From: an uncultured Lachnospiraceae bacterium
Lineage (GTDB): Bacteria > Bacillota > Clostridia > Lachnospirales > Lachnospiraceae
Length of the DNA: 64,000 nt
Direction: 5' to 3'
Assembly: GCA_944383325.1 (NCBI GenBank)
Contig: CALWPC010000048.1
Span: 1 to 64,000, forward strand
Shown here: positions 54,216-63,419 of the stretch, piece after piece
How positions within the stretch are numbered: the first letter of the stretch is position 1
Layout of the letters: each line of letters opens with the position of its first letter
The notes under the pieces: generated by a model
What the model saw: only the letters and a program-made list of their open reading frames with translations
Told to the model about the DNA's origin: nothing
Database searches by the model: none
Translations under genes and position numbers: made by a program

Positions 54216-55856
54216 ATGAAGAGGAAACTGATTTCGATTGTGCTTGTCATTGCCATGGCGGCGACGCTGCTTGCAGGCTGCGGCAGCGGCAAAAGCGGTT
54301 CCGATGATTCTACGGCAACAGCCCTGGATACGGACGCAAGGAAATGGGATGAGGATGTCACAATCACATGGTGGCTGATGGGCGGCAGCGATGAGTATTA
54401 CCAGTATTACTGGGAAGAGATGAAAGGCCTGAAGGCAATTCAGGACTCTCTCGGCATTAAAATTGACTTTAAAGTTGCTACAAGCTATGATTCTTATCTG
54501 CCGATGATGGCGGCGAACAATTATCCGCATGTCATTACGGCAAAAAATCTGGAGCAGTATACGGGACGTCTTGCCGGAATGTTCCATGACGGCGTGTCCA
54601 TTTCGCTCAATAAGTATATGGAAGACGGCACCATGCCGAATCTGAAGAAAATTACGGAAGAGTATCCTGACATTGCGCGGGATCTGAAACTGGACAGCGG
54701 AGACTATACGTTTGTCAGCACGCTCTACGATGTGAATGATTCGGATGACCGTGCGGCTTCCTCTCTGTATGGCCTGGCCATCCGCGCGGACTGGTTGGAT
54801 GCGGTCGCTATGGAAATTCCGACGAATATGCAGGAATGGTATGACGTTCTGAGCGCGTTTAAGAGCCAGGATCCGAATGGAAACGGTAAGGCGGACGAGG
54901 AGCCGGTTTGTATGGCGTCAACCGGTTGGAAATACTTTTTGACCGCATACGGAATTGACGACGATCCGATTGCAATGGAAGACGGAACGGTTGTGTATGG
55001 GTTTATGACAGACAATTATAAACAGTATCTTGCTGAGATGAACAAGTGGTATCAGGAAGGTCTTATTTATAATATGTTTGAGCAGACGTCCATGGAGGCG
55101 CGGCAGGAGCGAGTAACCAATAACTTTGCCGGCGCATGGAAAGCGGATGCAGATCATTTTGATTACACGAATTCTTCCTCCTACCTTGCAACACTGCAGC
55201 AGAAGGCGCCCGACGCGAAGTTTGCAGCGGTGCCGTGGCCGAAGACTGCGGACGGCAAACAGTGGTGTTATTCGGACATCAATACGTTTAACCGCGATAC
55301 GACGGTCATCACCAGCAATGCGGAGAAGGACGGCGTGGCCGACGCAGCGGCATACCTTATTGACTATATGCTTGGCGAGAACGGCTCGAATTACGTGACA
55401 TGGGGAATTGAAGGCCAGAGCTATGAAGTAGTCAATGGAGAAAAGAGACTGCTTGAGGGCATGGACGAGAAAGTCAGCTTCCATGGCACAGAGATTACGA
55501 CATTTAATACATATGCAGATCCGACCACGATCGCACTGCCTTCGTTCGGAACCGTATCGGAATATGTACTGTCGCAGAAGCCGGACAGCTATGTTGAGGC
55601 TGTAAAGACATGGTCTGAGGGCGATACCTCTTATAAGATGCCGCCCGCGTGTCAGCTGAGTGTAGAACAGGAACAGCAGGTAGAAGATATTACAACAGAT
55701 ATGAAGAATTATGTAACCAAGATGCGTCAGAGATTTATTACCGGTCTTGAGCCGCTGACAAACTATGATACGTATATTCAGCAGGTACAGCTGCTCGGCG
55801 GAACGGAGTATGCGCAAATCTGGCAGCAGGCATACGACGCTTGGAAGAGCAGATAA
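54216..55856 (+). CDS. Sugar-binding lipoprotein, family 1
   Basis: The protein is 546 residues. The signal peptide ends in lipobox LLAGCG (Cys about 23). The mature part is the bi-lobed binding-protein fold (WWLMGGSDEYYQYYWEEMKG; DQDPNGNGKADE-like stretch reading SQDPNGNGKADEEPV). The aromatic-rich N-terminal lobe suits oligosaccharide binding. The start follows AAGGAGG. It most likely serves the second permease pair. Confidence 0.92.
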   Translation: MKRKLISIVLVIAMAATLLAGCGSGKSGSDDSTATALDTDARKWDEDVTITWWLMGGSDEYYQYYWEEMKGLKAIQDSLGIKIDFKVATSYDSYLPMMAANNYPHVITAKNLEQYTGRLAGMFHDGVSISLNKYMEDGTMPNLKKITEEYPDIARDLKLDSGDYTFVSTLYDVNDSDDRAASSLYGLAIRADWLDAVAMEIPTNMQEWYDVLSAFKSQDPNGNGKADEEPVCMASTGWKYFLTAYGIDDDPIAMEDGTVVYGFMTDNYKQYLAEMNKWYQEGLIYNMFEQTSMEARQERVTNNFAGAWKADADHFDYTNSSSYLATLQQKAPDAKFAAVPWPKTADGKQWCYSDINTFNRDTTVITSNAEKDGVADAAAYLIDYMLGENGSNYVTWGIEGQSYEVVNGEKRLLEGMDEKVSFHGTEITTFNTYADPTTIALPSFGTVSEYVLSQKPDSYVEAVKTWSEGDTSYKMPPACQLSVEQEQQVEDITTDMKNYVTKMRQRFITGLEPLTNYDTYIQQVQLLGGTEYAQIWQQAYDAWKSR

Positions 55857-56003
55857 ATACAGCGTGATGCAAACAAGATGATACGGCCTTAAAAACCGGA
55901 GCTTGTAATGGGGCGCTCCCGTGGTTTGATGAAATATCAGATACAGGAGCCCCCTTTTTCTATAGAGCAAATATTAGCCGGTGGAATGAAAGGGGAGTCT
56001 GGA

Positions 56004-57026
56004 ATGGCAAGACAATTTGATGAAAAATATACGACAAATGCATTGATGATGGAGTTTTATGAACGGGAACGGCCAAAAACGAATCTGCTTTCCTGCCCGA
56101 TGGACGGAATGGATACGGAGCGCCAGAGATTGATTACCGGACTGCGAGAAGTACTGGACATCGACAAGCTAACAGAGCTTTTGCCGGATCCGTTGACATA
56201 TAATAAGGAATGTGAGTTTGTCACCTATGGCGTGACAACGGAAAAGTATTGCGTAAACATGGCGGATGCATTAAATGTGCCGGTTTATAAGCTGATCCCC
56301 GAACAGCCGAACGGCAGGACGGTGCTGTATTTGCACGGGCATGACGATGAAGGTGTTATGGGCGCGATTATGGAACGCTATGATAAAGTGCGTTATCATA
56401 AAAATCTCCCGGTTCTTCTGGCAAAAGAAGGGTTCACCGTGTTTGCGCCCGAACTGCTCGGATTTGGGGAGAGCGATTATCTGGATTTTCCCGAGGGGAA
56501 AAAACCGAGGGGAGGATGCGCCGCGCATGTTGCCTTTTTGACCGTTTGCGGTTATAATTTGACAGGATTCCGCGTGTTTGAGACAATGCGCGTTTTGGAT
56601 ATGATGGAACAGACCGGAGTTGATATGCCGTGCATCGGATTTGGCGTATCCGGCGGGGGACAGATTGGAGAGTATCTGGGTGTTCTTGATGAGAGAATCG
56701 GAGCGCTTGGGTTATCCAGTTATCCGAATTTGTTTTTGCACAGTATTTTACATAAGGAGCAGTGTTCGGACAATTATGTGTCGGGGATGCTGCGCGTCGG
56801 AGAAAGTCATGAAATTTTGGCGGCTTTTGCCCCGAAACCGCTGCTTGTCTCAAACGGCAGAGGGGATCGGGCGTTTACACTCAAAGGATCAGAGATTGCG
56901 TTTCCGTTTTTAGAGCAGGTCTATGCGCGTATGGGATGTGCGGAAAATATTACGACTGATATTTTTTTGGGCGGACACGAGATTAACGCGGATATAGTGT
57001 TGGACTGGTTTCGGACACAGAGATGA
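56004..57026 (+). CDS. Alpha/beta hydrolase, esterase type
   Basis: The protein is 340 residues with no signal peptide. The nucleophile is the serine in GFGVSGGGQ, the acid probably D in NGRGDRAF and the base H in GGHEI. The oxyanion region LYLHGHDDEG precedes them. It resembles Abhydrolase_7/acetyl-esterase-like enzymes. Beside rhamnosidase and pectinesterase genes, removal of acetyl groups from imported pectin fragments is the best guess. The start at 56004 follows AGGGGAG; an upstream extension from 55908 overlaps that site. Confidence 0.82.
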   Translation: MARQFDEKYTTNALMMEFYERERPKTNLLSCPMDGMDTERQRLITGLREVLDIDKLTELLPDPLTYNKECEFVTYGVTTEKYCVNMADALNVPVYKLIPEQPNGRTVLYLHGHDDEGVMGAIMERYDKVRYHKNLPVLLAKEGFTVFAPELLGFGESDYLDFPEGKKPRGGCAAHVAFLTVCGYNLTGFRVFETMRVLDMMEQTGVDMPCIGFGVSGGGQIGEYLGVLDERIGALGLSSYPNLFLHSILHKEQCSDNYVSGMLRVGESHEILAAFAPKPLLVSNGRGDRAFTLKGSEIAFPFLEQVYARMGCAENITTDIFLGGHEINADIVLDWFRTQR

Positions 57027-57035
57027 GAGGTGGAT

Positions 57036-60000
57036 ATGAGCGCTAAATTATATGACAGACATGAATTTTCTATGGAGCTTTTTCAGAATCCGACAAGCGA
57101 ATACCGGGGAGCGCCGTTTTGGGCGTGGAATACGAAGCCTACGGAGGAAATGCTTGATTTTCAGATGAAGGCTCTGGCGGATATGGGGTTCGGCGGTTTT
57201 CATATTCACAGCCGCACCGGGTTGGACGTTCCGTATCTGGGTGATGAATTTATGAGCATGGTGAAGCATTGTGTGGAATACGCCGATGCGCACGAGCTGC
57301 TTGCGTGGGGATATGATGAAGACCGTTTTCCGTCAGGGTTTGCGGGAGGATTGGTCACGAAAGAAAAGCGCTACCGCTACCGCGAGTTGTTCTGGACGCC
57401 GAATCTGGTCACAGGGTATCAGGCGCAGCGCCCGAACAGCCGGGCGGAGGAAAGCTTTCTGATCGGCGCGTTTCGCATTGTCCTGGACGAGGACGGGAAA
57501 CTGAAAAAGAGCGAGCTGTTGAGCGCAGCAGAATATGAGGCGCTTAGGGAGGCCGCATGCAGGGCGGAAGCCGCCGGCGAAGATGAGGAAATACTGCGCA
57601 GCCTGGCGGAACAAAAACGGCAGATCGCAGGCGAAGGCGCCATCTGGTTCGCGTATTGCAGATTGGCTGTAGAGGACAGTTGGTTTAATAATCAGACATA
57701 TGTCGACACGCTCGACAAGGCGTCCATTGAGCGATTTTGTGAAGTGACGCACGAGCGGTACCGACAAGTGGTCGGAGAATATTTTGGGACGACTATCCCT
57801 TCCTTTTTTACAGACGAACCGAAGGTGACTTATAAAAAGACGTTCGGGCATGCTTCAGACTGCAGGAATTTAATTATGCCCTGGACGGATAATTTTCCAG
57901 ATACGTTTTTGGAGAAGTATGGAATGGATCTCATTCCGAAAATTCCGGAGCTGTTCTGGGAATTGCCGGGACAGGAGGTGTCGCAGGCGCGCTATTATTA
58001 TCACCGGCATGTGGCAGAGCGTTTTACCGAGAGCTACAGCAAAACGATCGGCGACTGGTGCCGCGCGCATGGGGTCAGCCTGACCGGTCATATGATCAAG
58101 GAGCCCTCGCTGAAAAGTCAGAGCACAGCCGTCGGGGAAAGCATGGCCCCGCTTGGGCCGTTTGGACTGCCGGGCATCGATATGCTCTGTGACGAGCGCG
58201 AGTATACGACCGCAAAACAGGCGCAGTCGATTGCGCACCAGTTTGGGCGGGAAGGCGTTTTGTCGGAATTGTACGGTGTGACGAACTGGGATTTTGATTT
58301 CCGGGGACACAAGCTCGGCGGCGACTGGCAGGCGGCGCTCGGCGTGACTGTGCGTGTGCCGCATTTGTCGTGGATGACGATGGAGGGAGAGGCCAAGCGC
58401 GATTATCCGGCCTCGATTCATTATCAGAGTCCGTGGTATAGGGAATATCAGCTGATCGAGACGCATTTTGCGCGGGTAAACACAGTGATGACGAGAGGAA
58501 CGGCGATTGTGCGCATCGGCGTCATCCATCCGGTGGAGAGTTATTGGTGTTACTGGGGACCGGAGGAGCATACCGCGGATATTCGGCAGCAGCTCAACGA
58601 TCAATTTTCGCAGCTGACCGAATGGCTGTTATTTGCGCACCAGGATTTTGATTTTATTTCCGAGTCGGTGCTTGCAGAAAAGCACGGTGTGGATGGGCAG
58701 TGTCTGCGCGTGGGAGAATCGGCCTATGATGTGGTGTTGGTTCCGAATGTTGCCACGCTCCGCCAAACGACGATAGAAGCTCTGGAGGCATTTCAGAAAG
58801 CCGGCGGGAACATTGTGTTTGCAGGCGTGCCGTCGATGTGCGAGGCCCGGAGGATGACCGGATTTGAGCAGCGGTTTGCGGATTCGGCGTTTATTTCATT
58901 TGACAAGCAGTCTGTTTTAAGGGCGTTAGAACCGTACAGGGAAGTCCGTCTGACGGATAAAAACGGAAACGTGTGCAATAAGCATTTGTATCAGCTGCGC
59001 AGAGACGGGGACAATGAATGGATGTATCTCGTTTACGGCAAGAAGAAGCCGAGATATGACTGCGAGGGCTTGTCGAAAATGTGGATTTCCAAGAAAGGGA
59101 TCTGGCATCCGATACGCTTTAATACGATGACGGGGGAATGTGAACCCTGTATTTACCGACATGAGAAAAATCAGACGATTGTAGAATATGAATATTGTGT
59201 TCACGACAGTTTACTGATACAATTTAGAAAAGAGAAACCGGCCCAGGATGTGGAAGCGGAGGAAAAAGCTAGCACGGCGATTTGTGCCGGTGCGTGTGTC
59301 TGCACGGATCTGGACCGCACGCCGGTCGTTTTGGAGGAACCGAATGTGTCTGTTCTGGATCTGGCGGAGTTTTCGCTCGACGGAGGCGAGTTTAGACCCC
59401 GCGAGGAAGTGCTTCGTATTGGGCAGCTGCTCCGCGGGGAGCTCGGGCTGCCGCTGCAGAGCGGACGTATTGCACAGCCGTGGGTGACCGGGCATAAAGC
59501 GCCCGAGCATACCGTGACGCTCCGGTATCAGATCGAGAGCGAGTGTGCAGTTTCCGGTGTGAAGCTGGCTCTGGAGCAGGCGGATCGCGCCAAACTTTTG
59601 CTCAATGATGCCCGCGTGCCGGTCAGGGTGGACGGATGGTATGTAGACACAAAGATTTTGACAGTTCCGCTGCCCGATCTGCGCGCCGGAATGAATGAGC
59701 TGGTCATTACGCTGCCGTTTGGCGAGGGTTCGAATCTGGAAAATGCATTTTTGCTCGGGGATTTTGGCGTGCGCGTATGCGGAACCAGCCAGGTGCTGAC
59801 CAAACCGGTGAGGACGCTCGCGTTTGGTGATATTACGGTGCAGGGACTGCCGTTTTATGGCGGCAATCTGACGTATCAGATTGATGTCGATCTTCCGGAC
59901 GGCGCTTTTGCAGTCCGCACATCGTATTACCGGGGCGCGCTTGTCGGCGTTTCGGTGGACGGAAAGCGGGAGGGAACGATTGCCTTTTCACCGTACCGCT

Positions 60001-60206
60001 TTGAAATGCAGGGACTGGAACCAGGGCAGCATACAATCGGGCTGACGCTGTTTGGCAATCGCGCAAATACCTTCGGGTGTCTGCACAACTGTAATGAGAA
60101 TACGACATGGTTTGGGCCAGATGCGTGGAGAACGCGCGGCGACAGCTTCAGCTATGAATATCAGCTCAAAAAAACCGGAATCCTGAAACGGCCGGAGTTT
60201 GAATAA
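57036..60206 (+). CDS. GH106-type alpha-L-rhamnosidase
   Basis: The protein is 1056 residues, the length usual for GH106. The N-terminus reads EYRGAPFWAWNTKPTEEMLD, then GFGGFHIHSRTGLDVPYLGD, which matches the start of the GH106 catalytic barrel. The C-terminal third contains beta-sandwich segments. No signal peptide is seen, so it should act on imported oligosaccharides. The catalytic glutamates were not assigned. The ATG at 57036 follows AGAGGTGG. The family removes terminal alpha-linked rhamnose, for example from rhamnogalacturonan. Confidence 0.85.
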   Translation: MSAKLYDRHEFSMELFQNPTSEYRGAPFWAWNTKPTEEMLDFQMKALADMGFGGFHIHSRTGLDVPYLGDEFMSMVKHCVEYADAHELLAWGYDEDRFPSGFAGGLVTKEKRYRYRELFWTPNLVTGYQAQRPNSRAEESFLIGAFRIVLDEDGKLKKSELLSAAEYEALREAACRAEAAGEDEEILRSLAEQKRQIAGEGAIWFAYCRLAVEDSWFNNQTYVDTLDKASIERFCEVTHERYRQVVGEYFGTTIPSFFTDEPKVTYKKTFGHASDCRNLIMPWTDNFPDTFLEKYGMDLIPKIPELFWELPGQEVSQARYYYHRHVAERFTESYSKTIGDWCRAHGVSLTGHMIKEPSLKSQSTAVGESMAPLGPFGLPGIDMLCDEREYTTAKQAQSIAHQFGREGVLSELYGVTNWDFDFRGHKLGGDWQAALGVTVRVPHLSWMTMEGEAKRDYPASIHYQSPWYREYQLIETHFARVNTVMTRGTAIVRIGVIHPVESYWCYWGPEEHTADIRQQLNDQFSQLTEWLLFAHQDFDFISESVLAEKHGVDGQCLRVGESAYDVVLVPNVATLRQTTIEALEAFQKAGGNIVFAGVPSMCEARRMTGFEQRFADSAFISFDKQSVLRALEPYREVRLTDKNGNVCNKHLYQLRRDGDNEWMYLVYGKKKPRYDCEGLSKMWISKKGIWHPIRFNTMTGECEPCIYRHEKNQTIVEYEYCVHDSLLIQFRKEKPAQDVEAEEKASTAICAGACVCTDLDRTPVVLEEPNVSVLDLAEFSLDGGEFRPREEVLRIGQLLRGELGLPLQSGRIAQPWVTGHKAPEHTVTLRYQIESECAVSGVKLALEQADRAKLLLNDARVPVRVDGWYVDTKILTVPLPDLRAGMNELVITLPFGEGSNLENAFLLGDFGVRVCGTSQVLTKPVRTLAFGDITVQGLPFYGGNLTYQIDVDLPDGAFAVRTSYYRGALVGVSVDGKREGTIAFSPYRFEMQGLEPGQHTIGLTLFGNRANTFGCLHNCNENTTWFGPDAWRTRGDSFSYEYQLKKTGILKRPEFE

Positions 60207-60222
60207 AAGGAGGAACGTCTCT

Positions 60223-62328
60223 ATGGGACATTTTCTTGATGATTTGTTGGCATATCCGAACCGTACGCTGCGCGCGTATCCGGGCAAATTGCTCATGGGG
60301 CCGACCGGCGACCGCCTGTTTGCCGACTGTCTGGACAAAAAGCCAGGATTTTGCGGCAATATTGATTTTATTCACAAGGTAAATATTGACATGCTGTTTG
60401 AGACGGTGTGCAGTCTGCAGCCGGATTATACGACCGCCGAGACCATCTGGTATCCGAGTCAGCTTAAACTGTCTTATGAGGATCGTTTGGTTTCTCTGTC
60501 CGAGGTCAAGATGATTGTTTCCAATGATATTGCGTTTTGTGTACAGCATTGGACGAATAAGGGCGAGCAGCCGCTTACGATTTCACTGCGCGTGCGCCCG
60601 GACAAATGTACGGTGGAACAGCTTGGTAGCCGCTTTTATTTTGAGACGCCGGAACCCAGGCATGATTACCGTGTATCCGCGGCTGTCGGATGGAACCAGG
60701 AGGGCAATGATGTGGAAGTGCCGGCCGGCGGGAGCGTGTGTATTCTGGCCGCCGCAGCTGTCGGCAACGCAGAGACGGAGAGCAGGGAGGATGTGTGCGC
60801 CCGTCTGGAGCGGTTTTTTGAGAACGGACTAAAACCGGATGAATATGCCGCGCAGGCGGAGAAAGAGTATACCGGATTTTTTGATACACTGCCGCGGTTT
60901 CAGTCGAGCGATCCGCTGCTTGATAAGACCTGGTGGTATCGCTGGTATATTTTGAGAAACGCGACCGCCAAGCCCGATTTTGGATATTTGAAACATACGA
61001 CAGTTTATGAAGGCAGAGCCCACAAAACGAAAAAAACAGAAGCGCTGAAAGTGGACGGCTGGGAATTTTCCCGTCTGATTTCGCTTTCCGGACCGCTTCA
61101 TATGACGGATTATCGTTGGTGTCCGGATAAGGAGATGCTGCATGATATTGTGAAAGGGTATTTCGACACCATGGACGAGGACGGCATCTGCCGGTCCGCC
61201 TTTGTCAACCACCGCGGAGGACCGTTTGCCAACTTTATGGTGTGGGCCGTTTACCGCATGTTTTTGGTGGATGGGGACGTCGAATTTGTCAGGGAAATGC
61301 TTCCGCAGCTGAAAAAATGTGTGGACGGCAATATCAAGGTATACGGCTCTGACAATGATCTTTTGCAGATTGAAGTGAAACATCAGAGAACCGGCAAGGA
61401 ATTTCAGCCGAGTTACTGGTATTTTTCGGACTTTCCTGAGAACGGAAAAGACAAGTCTAAAATTACGCCGCTCAAACGTATGGATACGAGCGTATATCTG
61501 TATTTGAACATACAGGGTCTGGCAAGGATGATGTCCGCGGCCGGCGACAGTCAGGCGGAGGAATATTTTGAAAAGGCGCGGACACTGGCTGATCAGATTA
61601 ATGAAAAGACATGGGATGCGCAGACGGCGTTTTACTATGATCTAAATGCGCAGACGGACGAAAAGGCTATGGTCAAAAATATCGTGGGTATTTATCCGTA
61701 CTGGGCTGAGATTGCGCCGGGGGATGAACAGCATCTGGAAGGTCTGGAAAAATTATTTGACCCGCAGTATTTTAATACAGGCGCGGTGTTTTCAACAGTG
61801 GCGAAAGACTGCGTGGCTTACGCGCCGCACGGCGGCTGGATGGGGATTATGAGAGGACGGGACAGCTGCGTATGGGACGGCCCGTCGTGGCCGTACACGA
61901 ACGGTATTGCCCTGGAGGCCGTCGGCCGTCAGAGCAAGCTTCACGGACACCGGTATGACCGTCAGTTTGCAGAATTTCTGCACAAGTATTCTCTGGAGCA
62001 TTATCGTCATCATGATTTTACAAAGCCGTATCTTGTAGAGCAGTATCATGCGGAGACGGATGAAGATCTGAGCGATGAGCCGGATTATAACCACTCATAC
62101 TATCTGGATCTGATTGTGGAATTTGTCGCAGGCGTGGACGTGCAGCAGGATCAGGTAGTGATTGATCCGCTTGATATTGGCTTGCGCAGCTTTTGCCTGG
62201 ATCATCTGATCATCCGCGGGAAGTGTTTTGCGGTTGAGCTGACAGAGGAGGGCGTCTTTTCTGTGAAGGTAGACAAGAACACGGTTTTTGAAGGGAAAGG
62301 TTTGCAGCGCGTGGTGGTTCCTCTTTGA
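60223..62328 (+). CDS. (Alpha/alpha)6-barrel glycoside hydrolase, MGH1/GH63-like
   Basis: The protein is 701 residues with no signal peptide. A beta-sandwich N-terminal domain (about 1-220) precedes an alpha barrel with signature CVWDGPSWPYTNG (about 555) and repeated helices (MDTSVYLYLNIQGLARMM; KNIVGIYPYWAEIAP). The WDGPSWP pattern is shared with trehalase and GH63-like enzymes, so the exact family and substrate are unsettled. It starts 17 bases after the rhamnosidase behind AAAGGAGG, so the two probably act in sequence. Confidence 0.82.
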   Translation: MGHFLDDLLAYPNRTLRAYPGKLLMGPTGDRLFADCLDKKPGFCGNIDFIHKVNIDMLFETVCSLQPDYTTAETIWYPSQLKLSYEDRLVSLSEVKMIVSNDIAFCVQHWTNKGEQPLTISLRVRPDKCTVEQLGSRFYFETPEPRHDYRVSAAVGWNQEGNDVEVPAGGSVCILAAAAVGNAETESREDVCARLERFFENGLKPDEYAAQAEKEYTGFFDTLPRFQSSDPLLDKTWWYRWYILRNATAKPDFGYLKHTTVYEGRAHKTKKTEALKVDGWEFSRLISLSGPLHMTDYRWCPDKEMLHDIVKGYFDTMDEDGICRSAFVNHRGGPFANFMVWAVYRMFLVDGDVEFVREMLPQLKKCVDGNIKVYGSDNDLLQIEVKHQRTGKEFQPSYWYFSDFPENGKDKSKITPLKRMDTSVYLYLNIQGLARMMSAAGDSQAEEYFEKARTLADQINEKTWDAQTAFYYDLNAQTDEKAMVKNIVGIYPYWAEIAPGDEQHLEGLEKLFDPQYFNTGAVFSTVAKDCVAYAPHGGWMGIMRGRDSCVWDGPSWPYTNGIALEAVGRQSKLHGHRYDRQFAEFLHKYSLEHYRHHDFTKPYLVEQYHAETDEDLSDEPDYNHSYYLDLIVEFVAGVDVQQDQVVIDPLDIGLRSFCLDHLIIRGKCFAVELTEEGVFSVKVDKNTVFEGKGLQRVVVPL

Positions 62329-62342
62329 CTGGAATGAAAAAG

Positions 62343-62375
62343 CGGCAGCCTGTGATGTTTTGTCCCAGGCTGCCG
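62343..62375 (-). terminator. Terminator of the AraC gene
   Basis: CGGCAGCCTG (62343-62352) and CAGGCTGCCG (62366-62375) pair perfectly around a 13-base loop. On the - strand the stem is followed by CTTTTTC, so it ends the regulator transcript. On the + strand no T-run follows, though the hairpin could protect the glycosidase mRNA end. Confidence 0.75.
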
Positions 62376-62383
62376 GCACGTTG

Positions 62384-63277
62384 CTACCGGCTTGAGCTTT
62401 GCGCGGCGTTTCCTTTTTTCTTTTGTATGTCGTTGCGATAGGCGCTCGGAGAGATGCCGGTAATGTTTTTGAAAATTTTGGAGAAGTAAAAGGGGTCGCC
62501 GATCCCGACGGAGGCGGCAATCTCCCGCAGCGAAATGTTTGTTTCTGTGAGGAGCACTTTTGCATTCTGCACCCGTACGTTGTTTGTGTACTCCGGAATG
62601 GTCATTCCGGTTTCGGCCTTGAATATCCGAGAAAGATAACTGCGGCTGTAGTTGACATGTTTGCAGAGCATTTCCATGTCGAAATCGAGCGGATAATTTT
62701 CCTCAATGAATCGGATGGCTTTCGATACGGCGGCGTCATGCCGGTACAGCTCGTGAAAGCGTTCTTTATTTTGGGAGGCCTGCCGGATATAGGAAAACAG
62801 GATATATAGTTCGCCTGTGGCGGCAAGGCGCAGCGTGTCTTCCGTATCGCCGAGCGCGTTGAGCAGCGTGAGCAGCGTGCGGATAATGGACGCGTTGACA
62901 ATGCTGCGCAGTATGGGCGTGTCGGGGTCAATGCCGATGTTGTGCAGCAGCTGCGTGCAGTGCGTGCCGTTAAAACAGACCCACATTAATTCCCACGGGT
63001 CATCGGGATCTGCATAATAGTGGTGACGGATTTTCGGGAAAATGGCAAGAAGATCCCCTTTGTGGAGTGTAATCGGTTCGCTGCCAGCGCCCAGCTCCAC
63101 ATAGCCGGTGCCGTTTGTCACAAAGACGAGTTTACAGGAATCCATCACGCGGGGGCCGACATTATGTGAAGGCCCGCAGTGGCGGTGTCCGGCCCAGGTG
63201 ATATAGAGATCGGTATCATTGGAGCCCTCTGGGGGCGCATGAAAATATTGAACAACAGAAGGGTTCATAGTGGTCAC
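62384..63277 (-). CDS. AraC family transcriptional regulator
   Basis: The protein is 297 residues. The N-terminal cupin-like sugar-sensing domain (ITLHKGDLLAIFPKIRHHYY) is followed by two helix-turn-helix motifs at about 200-285 (YSRSYLSRIFKAETGMTIPE; ISLREIAASVGIGDPFYFSK). The start is uncertain: GTG at 63277 is close to the AAAGGAG site, and the ATG at 63268 is farther. It points away from the pectinesterase and probably regulates the flanking carbohydrate genes. Confidence 0.92.
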   Translation of the reverse strand: MTTMNPSVVQYFHAPPEGSNDTDLYITWAGHRHCGPSHNVGPRVMDSCKLVFVTNGTGYVELGAGSEPITLHKGDLLAIFPKIRHHYYADPDDPWELMWVCFNGTHCTQLLHNIGIDPDTPILRSIVNASIIRTLLTLLNALGDTEDTLRLAATGELYILFSYIRQASQNKERFHELYRHDAAVSKAIRFIEENYPLDFDMEMLCKHVNYSRSYLSRIFKAETGMTIPEYTNNVRVQNAKVLLTETNISLREIAASVGIGDPFYFSKIFKNITGISPSAYRNDIQKKKGNAAQSSSR

Positions 63278-63419
63278 ACGACTCCTTTAATGTGTTATCA
63301 TAAACGAACAACATGTTTTCGAAAATTACTCATAATATAGTATGTTAACATAATTTTTTACAAATGTAAAATTGAAATTATTACAGCAGGTACAAAAAGG
63401 GGTTCAAAGGAGGATATAT
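63278..63419. promoter_or_regulatory. Divergent AraC/pectinesterase control region with palindromes
   Basis: TATGTTAACATA at 63341-63352 is a perfect 12-base palindrome. Bases 63356-63371 form a second one (TTTTACA, two bases, TGTAAAA). TTTACA (63357-63362) and TATTAC (63379-63384), spaced 16, may be the + strand promoter. On the - strand TTGTAA and TATATT, spaced 18, may serve the regulator. The palindromes overlap these, so they are candidate operators. Confidence 0.5.

Noticed and set aside
55908..56003. 32-residue N-terminal extension of the alpha/beta hydrolase
   Set aside because: It has no ribosome binding site of its own and covers the AGGGGAG site used by the start at 56004.
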